From assembly GCA_052032225.1 (NCBI GenBank), contig JBPEWY010000033.1, positions 1 through 11,329 of the forward strand: a stretch of 11,329 nucleotides of DNA, in the 5' to 3' direction. The stretch is from JBPEWY01 sp052032225. GTDB lineage: Bacteria; Bacteroidota; Bacteroidia; Flavobacteriales; Flavobacteriaceae. Positions 6,091 to 11,329 of this stretch are shown piece after piece. Position numbers and translations under genes: made by a program. The notes under the pieces are model-generated. The model had not been told where the DNA came from. It ran no database searches and was given only the letters and a program-made list of their open reading frames with translations. The stretch's first letter is position 1; every line of letters starts with the position of its first letter.

Positions 6091-6813
6091 ATGAGCAAAA
6101 ATAAGGCTGTTATATTAGAAGACTTAGGATTTAAAGACTATAAAGAAACTTGGGATTACCAAGAGCAGCTTTTTAAGCAAATTATAGACGCTAAAGTTGC
6201 TAACAGAAATAACAATACTCAAAACCCAACACCAAACTACTTTTTGTTTGTAGAACATCCACATGTTTATACGTTAGGCAAAAGCGGTGATATTTCTAAT
6301 CTTTTATTAACCGAAGAACAACTTAAAGAAAAAGGGGCTGCTTTTTATAAAATTAACAGAGGAGGAGACATAACTTACCATGGTCCGGGACAAATTGTCG
6401 GGTATCCTATTTTAGATTTAGATAATTTTTTTACAGATATTCATAAGTACTTAAGGCTGTTAGAGGAAACCATTATTTTAACCTTGGCTGAGTATGGTTT
6501 AAAAGCCACCAGAAGCGAAGGAGAAACCGGAGTTTGGCTTGATGTAGGAACACCTTTTGCAAGAAAAATATGTGCTATGGGTGTTAGGGCCAGCAGGTGG
6601 GTAACAATGCATGGTTTTGCATTAAATGTTAATGCTAACTTGGGGTATTTTGATAATATAATACCGTGTGGAATTAGAGGTAAAGCAGTTACATCTTTAA
6701 ACGTAGAATTGGGTGTAAATGAAGTAGATTTAAATGAGGTTAAACAAAAAATAATAAAACATTTTACTACGCTTTTTGAAGCATCAATCGTTAAAGAGCA
6801 AACAAGTGTTTAG
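6091..6813 (+). CDS. lipB: Lipoyl(octanoyl) transferase LipB
   Basis: LipB moves the octanoyl group from acyl carrier protein to the lipoyl domains of enzymes such as pyruvate and 2-oxoglutarate dehydrogenase and the glycine-cleavage H protein. LipA then inserts sulfur; no lipA lies in this window. The 240 residues carry the family signature RGGDITYHGPGQ at 90-101. The catalytic pair is present: K159 in ARKICAMGV and C193 in IPCGI, matching E. coli K135 and C169. GFALNVNANLGYFDNIIPCGI at 175-195 is the usual cysteine block. The ATG at 6091 gives the expected N-terminus (DLGFKDYKETWDYQEQLF). An insert at about 37-48 (NRNNNTQNPTPN) is polar and probably a surface loop. Its stop overlaps that of the convergent gene by 4 bp. 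Confidence 0.96.
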   Translation: MSKNKAVILEDLGFKDYKETWDYQEQLFKQIIDAKVANRNNNTQNPTPNYFLFVEHPHVYTLGKSGDISNLLLTEEQLKEKGAAFYKINRGGDITYHGPGQIVGYPILDLDNFFTDIHKYLRLLEETIILTLAEYGLKATRSEGETGVWLDVGTPFARKICAMGVRASRWVTMHGFALNVNANLGYFDNIIPCGIRGKAVTSLNVELGVNEVDLNEVKQKIIKHFTTLFEASIVKEQTSV

Positions 6814-7499
6814 TCAGAAAAATTTGTTAAAATAGCTTTAGCTTCAAGTTTACCGCCCTTTTTCTTATATTCTTCTGTTTTTACTACTCCAACGCCTTCG
6901 GCAAGCCATTGTTTTGTATGACTTTTACGTTTGCTAATGCCCATTTTATATTCGGTGTCATGAGAAACAATAAAACAATTAAAATCTCCGGCAGGTGTAG
7001 AAATAGTTTCTTTACCTTCTACTATTCTATTAAACATTCTGGTATACATTTTCATAGTTAACGGAGCCATATTAATTTCAAGTTCTATATTGGCTTCATC
7101 TAACTCCTGACCTACACTAAGTTTGTTAGGAATAGAAATATTTTTACCACTCATTTTAATTTCTGCATTTTCATAATTGCGCAGCATATTATTATTCATT
7201 AACGATTTAAAATCTATAGAAACCCCATTTTCATCACAAAACATAAAATATTCGGAAGACATTACCTCGTTACCTTTTTCATCTAATAATGTAGATTGTA
7301 CAGTAGCTTTATTGTCTGCTACATTTTTAATGGTATAGCTTACTACACCTTCAGGTTTATCTTTTTTATTATAAATAGTTATTTCATAAAAAACACCTTC
7401 TTTTAAAGGATAATATTTACTGTCGCAAATGGCTGTTTGTGCAAAAGTGGTAGCATAGCTAAAAGTGAACAATGCTGCCAATACAATTAGTTTTTTCAT
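6810..7499 (-). CDS. Secreted TapB/DUF3108-like protein, function unknown
   Basis: This encodes 229 residues, with a signal peptide at 1-21 (MKKLIVLAALFTFSYATTFAQ). The mature protein begins with a short C25-containing segment and YYPLKEGVFYEITIYNKK, and is beta-rich throughout. A conserved-looking block, STPAGDFNCFIVSHDTEYKMG at 167-187, is followed by KQWLAEGVGVVKTEEY at 196-211. This 'TPAGxFxC' then 'W.A.GVGxVK' order is what I associate with DUF3108/TapB-type periplasmic proteins of Bacteroidetes; the assignment is from memory and moderate. Three mature cysteines (25, 88, 175) are seen, so at least one is unpaired or all are reduced. It follows the OmpA-like gene with a 6-bp gap and must be co-transcribed with it. 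No terminator follows; its stop overlaps lipB. Confidence 0.75.
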   Translation of the reverse strand: MKKLIVLAALFTFSYATTFAQTAICDSKYYPLKEGVFYEITIYNKKDKPEGVVSYTIKNVADNKATVQSTLLDEKGNEVMSSEYFMFCDENGVSIDFKSLMNNNMLRNYENAEIKMSGKNISIPNKLSVGQELDEANIELEINMAPLTMKMYTRMFNRIVEGKETISTPAGDFNCFIVSHDTEYKMGISKRKSHTKQWLAEGVGVVKTEEYKKKGGKLEAKAILTNFSD

Positions 7500-7505
7500 G
7501 ATGTG

Positions 7506-9038
7506 TTATGTTTTTACAAATTCTACGCGTCTGTTTTTTGCTTTTCCGGCCGGGGTAGTGTTATCTTCTACAGGTTCAGATTCTCCTTTTCCTTCTATGG
7601 TTAAACGATTTTCATTTACGCCATAAATAGACACTAACGCATTTTTTACGGCAGCAGCTCTTTCTTTAGAGAGCTTAAGGTTGCTAGATTCGTCACCATC
7701 AGAATCTGTATGCCCAACAATTTTTAAGTTTATAGAAGGGTCTTGTTGCAGCACCTGAAAAATTTGCCGAATTATTCCCATAGATTGAGGTAATAGCTTA
7801 GCAGAACCACTATCAAACAATATTCCGTTGGTAGATATTTTTCCTTCGGCCATAAGTTTTCTTCTTAAATCTACACCTCCTTCGGCAATTTTTATGTTTT
7901 TAATAAACAAGCGCTCTTTACCATCTTTTAAATGAACCAACTCGAATTTTAAGGTAGTAATGTTAGAATTTTCTGGAATAAATTGTGGAACATCTAATAA
8001 TTTACGCTCATTAACCCATAACCTAAATCGTTGTTTATTAACAGCTATGGCAAAATGCGGTTTGTTCAACACTTCTTTTCTAATGTCTGCAGCTACCGTA
8101 TTATTAATACCTTCTATTTTACTGTAAATTCTAATTCCTACAGGATGGTATTGGCACATTGGTAAACCAACACTTACATACGTACCTTTGTTATTACTGT
8201 ATTTAGGATCTTCAGATAAGTAAATTCGTAATAGGGCAGATGAACTTGTTTGCCTATCTATGCCAGAAGTTAAAACATCAAACTCAACAGTATAGTCTTC
8301 CGGTAGCGTTGGTGCTAACGGAATATAAAAAGTGTTAAAACCGGGTTTAATTTCAAACCATTTTTCTGAATTTACAGAAACAACCTCTCCACTTCCGTTA
8401 GTATTCCATTTAGAAGGAAAATCACCAACAAAATCAATAGAAAAATCATCAAAAAAAAGCAGTTTGTCTCCCGGAACAAAATCATACTTTCTGTAAATAA
8501 CAATATCTTTATCTTTTGAATTTTCAGATGTTTCTGTTGAAGGATTTTGGGTGGTGTTGTTTTGGCTATTGTTAGGTTCTGAGCCAGTACTCTCCACAAC
8601 ATCTTCTTCGGTTTCTGTTGTTTCTGTATCTTTTTTATGCCCTGTTAAAAGGTCTTTAGCAGTTTTAATACTATATTTTAATGCCTTTTTTGCACGATTA
8701 ATTTGTAAAGTAGCTTTAGCTTTTTTTAAAGCGCTTTGCCCCTCTAAACTGGAAATTACATTAGGAGCACTTTCTGTAAGTAATGCAACATCTTCTATGG
8801 CTTGTTCTAAAACATCAAGATCATTGTCTTCTAAAGGTTTGTTGTTTTTGGCGTAGCCATCGTACATATATACTTTGTCGTACAAATCAAAAGATTCTTG
8901 TACAAAAGTATCTACATTGTTTATACCAACTCTACTGCTTGGCCGTTTGAGTTTTTTTTGAGCTATTCCGTCAAGACTAAATGCGCAGATTACAAGCAAG
9001 CTAAGAATTAGCCTACAGTTAAAATAGAGTGTTCTCAT
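7506..9038 (-). CDS. OmpA-family cell-wall-anchored protein with jelly-roll-like middle domain
   Basis: This encodes 510 residues from the ATG at 9038. An upstream TTG at 9098 keeps the frame open, but it lies inside a terminator hairpin, and the ATG puts a signal peptide (about 1-27, ending GIAQ) at the true N-terminus. A mostly helical segment (about 35-135) follows. A disordered T/E/S/N-rich linker spans about 138-178. A beta-rich domain at about 185-385 begins FFDDFSIDFVGDFPSKW and resembles concanavalin-type jelly rolls of Bacteroidetes proteins. The C-terminal OmpA/MotB domain is at about 400-510: ILFDSGSAKLLP, GHTDSDG, then GKGESEPV. D445 and R460, 15 residues apart as in Acinetobacter OmpA D271/R286, should bind the diaminopimelate of peptidoglycan. 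No outer-membrane barrel is seen. It is probably a periplasmic or surface structural protein. First gene of a two-gene unit. Confidence 0.9.
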   Translation of the reverse strand: MRTLYFNCRLILSLLVICAFSLDGIAQKKLKRPSSRVGINNVDTFVQESFDLYDKVYMYDGYAKNNKPLEDNDLDVLEQAIEDVALLTESAPNVISSLEGQSALKKAKATLQINRAKKALKYSIKTAKDLLTGHKKDTETTETEEDVVESTGSEPNNSQNNTTQNPSTETSENSKDKDIVIYRKYDFVPGDKLLFFDDFSIDFVGDFPSKWNTNGSGEVVSVNSEKWFEIKPGFNTFYIPLAPTLPEDYTVEFDVLTSGIDRQTSSSALLRIYLSEDPKYSNNKGTYVSVGLPMCQYHPVGIRIYSKIEGINNTVAADIRKEVLNKPHFAIAVNKQRFRLWVNERKLLDVPQFIPENSNITTLKFELVHLKDGKERLFIKNIKIAEGGVDLRRKLMAEGKISTNGILFDSGSAKLLPQSMGIIRQIFQVLQQDPSINLKIVGHTDSDGDESSNLKLSKERAAAVKNALVSIYGVNENRLTIEGKGESEPVEDNTTPAGKAKNRRVEFVKT

Positions 9039-9089
9039 AATAGCGTAAGGTGTAAAAGAATAATATACAAAAAACGCTATTAATACACT

Positions 9090-9113
9090 AAAAATCAAGG
9101 GGTTATTTCCCCT
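9090..9113 (-). terminator. Probable terminator after the beta-propeller protein gene
   Basis: AGGGG (9098-9102) and CCCCT (9109-9113) form a 5-bp, GC-rich stem over a 6-nt loop, 13 bp after the stop codon at 9127. On the minus strand it is followed by TGATTTTT (T at 9094 to 9090). The stem is short, so termination may be partial and some readthrough into the OmpA-like gene is possible. Confidence 0.55.
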
Positions 9114-9126
9114 GTTGCGTAGGTTG

Positions 9127-11329
9127 CTAGTTTATTTTGTAAACAAGTATGGTGTTGTCTTGAGCTTTAGTAACAAGTTCTAAATGGCGATCGTTATCTA
9201 TATCAGATAGGTCAATAATTTCTGTACCATAAACCGGAAAGTTTTTTATGTTTTTAGCTTGACTGTCAAATAAATACACTTTTTGATTTTGGATGTCGGT
9301 TACTGCTACATAAATCTTATCATATATATAAAATATTTTTGGAGCCGAATAAAAGCCATAGTCCAGCTCTATTTTCTTTCCTTTTATGCTAAGTAAATTA
9401 TTAGATAATGTAACTAGGGTTTTAGTGGTGGCGTCTATATAGTGCTCGGGTTCAACTCCAATAGAAATCACATTTATACCTCCTTTACTATCTATTTGCA
9501 CTAATTGCCCTTTGCTATTAGTGAAGGTGAATTTATTTTTATAGAGGTAAATGTTGTTTTCTGAGAAAGAAAATTTTCGGTTTACTTTAATGCGCTTTTG
9601 TCCTCTTCTATTTAAAATTTGTAAAGCACCATTTTTTTGAGCAAATACTAAATAATCTTTACTGCCAATTCTAAAGTGTTCCGGACGTTTAATAATTTCT
9701 GAATCAGATTTAGTGAAAGTAAATCCTTTAACGATTTGTCCTTTACGGTTGTACATGTAAATATTCTGACCACTAACTATTACAAATCGGTAATCTTTAT
9801 TCTTATCGTAATCAAAAACAGCTAAGGGTAAGAGTAACCCAGAAAATTGTTTGTTAAAAGGCTCTACAATGTTACCATTCCTGTCTATAATTAAAAATTT
9901 ACTTGCAGTTGTAAAAGCAAGTTGTAATCTACCATTTTTATAAATATCTACTTGATGAATTTTTCCTTGAATTTTACTGTCTAATTGCTTTTTCCAAAGC
10001 ACTTTTCCATCTGTTGCTATCAAGTATAAGTTGTTTTCTACATCTTGAACCACAATTTCTTTTTTCTGTGTTCTGTGGTTTATAACAAATTGTGGTTGGG
10101 TAGCTATTGCTGCATCTAACTGTACTGAAAATAATTGGGCAACAGTACCAACTTGGCTTTTAGGTTTGTTTTTAGTTATAGAAAGATGTAAATGATTAAA
10201 GTTATTATCGGCAATTAATTGTAAAGCAAGAGTATAGTTTTTTAGGTTTACAGATTTAAAATCTTCTTTAAAAGCATCAGAGTTACTTGCATTAATATAA
10301 TCTTTAATTGCATTACCAAAACGAATTGTTAATAAAGAAGATTCGTCTGCTAATTGCTTTATTTGATTGTTATATTGATTAGAGTTTTTTAAAGTAGCAT
10401 TGGTACTATTATTTGTAATTATGTTTTGAAGTATCTCTGTACGTTCTGCTAAAATGTAAAAGTTATCAATAACGCAATAATATTTTGGTGTAAACGACGC
10501 GTCTATTAATCTAGTAGCTTTAGTAAGTAAGTTAGATTCTGCAAGAGCGTAAATAGTTGTTTGTGAAAACTCTGTACTGTTTAGCTCTAAATTTTTAAAG
10601 AAATCTCTAAGTTCTTCAGAAAACTCGGCATAAAAGCTAATAGCATTGCCATTATTAAAAGAAACCAAACCAATTTCGTTAATACTCTCAAACCCGTTTT
10701 GTTTTACAGAATCAAGTAATGCTAAATTGTTGTTAGATTGCGTGTTAGAAAAAAAGGCAGAAAAACTGTTAAAGTTAAACGATGTAAATCCGTTAGAAGT
10801 AATAGGTGCTACATTAGCAACGTGATTTTGGGTAGGAGTGGTTTTCTTAAAATTATTTGTGAATTTTTTAATAGAGTCACTAGCAACTGCAACACCACTT
10901 AAAAGTAATTCGTTTTGGGAGGCAGCAATGTCTAAAGCAAGCCAATCAGCAAAATCAGTTAACTTGTTAGAATTTGTGTTTAGCAAAACATTTAAAAATT
11001 GGTTGTTTTGCTCAAGGTTAATGAATAAGGTTGCAGCCTTATTGGTTTTAGATGCATTATAAAGTTTGCTAAAAGTAGCATTCACAATATTTTTTTCTTT
11101 AATCCTAATTGAATTTTCAATTAAGAGTTTTGAAGAGGAAAGAATGTTAATATTGTTTAGTTTGGTGCTATAAAAAACAGTTTTGTTTAATGCGAATTTT
11201 TTATAAGAATGGTCGCTGTAAGATAGTGTTTCAATAGTTTTGTTTTGTGCTGACTCTAAGTTGGTTAATACAGAATCATTCTCAGTAACAAAAATTACTT
11301 CAACATTATTATTGCCTTCTTCTACAAAA
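9127..11329 (-). CDS. Large beta-propeller-type protein, 5' end outside window
   Basis: The frame is open from the stop at 9127 to the right edge, giving 733 residues; the 5' end is missing. A GTG at 11083-11085 is internal: at least 81 in-frame residues without a stop precede it. Numbering from the right edge, residues 1 to about 405 form a mixed domain rich in N, S and T (reminiscent of DUF3352-type proteins, a weak impression). Residues from about 412 to 733 are all short beta strands with turns such as TDGKVLW, DRNGNIV, NRKGQIV, NRRGQK and DSKGG, repeated roughly every 40-50 residues: a beta-propeller or PQQ-like fold. Two DxDxNxD-like loops, DYDKNKD (506-512) and DIDND (709-713), resemble FG-GAP/VCBS calcium loops. 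Export is likely but its signal lies outside the window. Function unknown. Confidence 0.8.
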   Translation of the reverse strand, partial: FVEEGNNNVEVIFVTENDSVLTNLESAQNKTIETLSYSDHSYKKFALNKTVFYSTKLNNINILSSSKLLIENSIRIKEKNIVNATFSKLYNASKTNKAATLFINLEQNNQFLNVLLNTNSNKLTDFADWLALDIAASQNELLLSGVAVASDSIKKFTNNFKKTTPTQNHVANVAPITSNGFTSFNFNSFSAFFSNTQSNNNLALLDSVKQNGFESINEIGLVSFNNGNAISFYAEFSEELRDFFKNLELNSTEFSQTTIYALAESNLLTKATRLIDASFTPKYYCVIDNFYILAERTEILQNIITNNSTNATLKNSNQYNNQIKQLADESSLLTIRFGNAIKDYINASNSDAFKEDFKSVNLKNYTLALQLIADNNFNHLHLSITKNKPKSQVGTVAQLFSVQLDAAIATQPQFVINHRTQKKEIVVQDVENNLYLIATDGKVLWKKQLDSKIQGKIHQVDIYKNGRLQLAFTTASKFLIIDRNGNIVEPFNKQFSGLLLPLAVFDYDKNKDYRFVIVSGQNIYMYNRKGQIVKGFTFTKSDSEIIKRPEHFRIGSKDYLVFAQKNGALQILNRRGQKRIKVNRKFSFSENNIYLYKNKFTFTNSKGQLVQIDSKGGINVISIGVEPEHYIDATTKTLVTLSNNLLSIKGKKIELDYGFYSAPKIFYIYDKIYVAVTDIQNQKVYLFDSQAKNIKNFPVYGTEIIDLSDIDNDRHLELVTKAQDNTILVYKIN

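Noticed and set aside
8372..8856. Frames at 8372-8602 (minus) and 8551-8856 (plus).
   Set aside because: Both are shadows of the OmpA-like gene; the region codes for its linker and adjoining parts.
9038..9098. A longer OmpA-like protein starting at 9098.
   Set aside because: The codon at 9098 is TTG and lies in the stem of a terminator hairpin; the ATG at 9038 gives a proper signal peptide.

Overview
The window looks like chromosomal DNA from a marine-type member of the Flavobacteriaceae (Bacteroidetes). It is AT-rich and has no strong Shine-Dalgarno sequences. Its best promoters match the Bacteroidetes TTG-N(17-23)-TAnnTTTG consensus. The proteins (a LysRS with the C-terminal extension I associate with this phylum, a YqaE/Pmp3 protein of the 'DKGCGS' type, an OmpA-family protein with an inserted jelly-roll-like module) fit the same group. 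The genus cannot be fixed from what is seen. There are no tRNA or rRNA genes, insertion sequences, CRISPR arrays or phage genes.

Layout. Positions 1-615 (minus) hold the 5' end of a secreted protein gene and a small secreted LTxxQ (Spy/CpxP-like) protein. Positions 833-1474 (plus) encode a secreted, acidic protein built of four 35-residue repeats, closed by a good terminator. Positions 1708-3180 (minus) encode a DASS/SLC13 anion transporter. Positions 3276-4967 (minus) encode lysyl-tRNA synthetase, with a near-ideal promoter and a strong terminator. Positions 5145-6057 (plus) carry a tight two-gene unit: a YqaE/Pmp3 membrane peptide and a lipoprotein. lipB (6091-6813, plus) follows, with a promoter box so close to its ATG that the mRNA may be leaderless. 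On the minus strand, 6810-9038 is a two-gene unit: an OmpA-like cell-wall-anchored protein, then a secreted TapB/DUF3108-like protein. Positions 9127-11329 (minus) hold a large beta-propeller protein gene that runs off the right edge.

How the genes relate. Two housekeeping functions (translation via LysRS, lipoate attachment via LipB) sit among envelope genes: secreted proteins, a lipoprotein, a peptidoglycan-binding OmpA protein and a transporter. Nothing ties them into one pathway. Convergent lipB and the TapB-like gene overlap by 4 bp with no terminator between them.

I found no convincing new multi-gene system. The least explained items are the repeat protein at 833-1474, a possible short plus-strand transcript at about 1622-1717, and the YqaE-lipoprotein pair. 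The annotated frames of three genes needed correction: 5145 and 9038 are the likely ATG starts in place of upstream TTG codons, and the gene ending at 9127 is open to the window edge, not started at a GTG at 11085.
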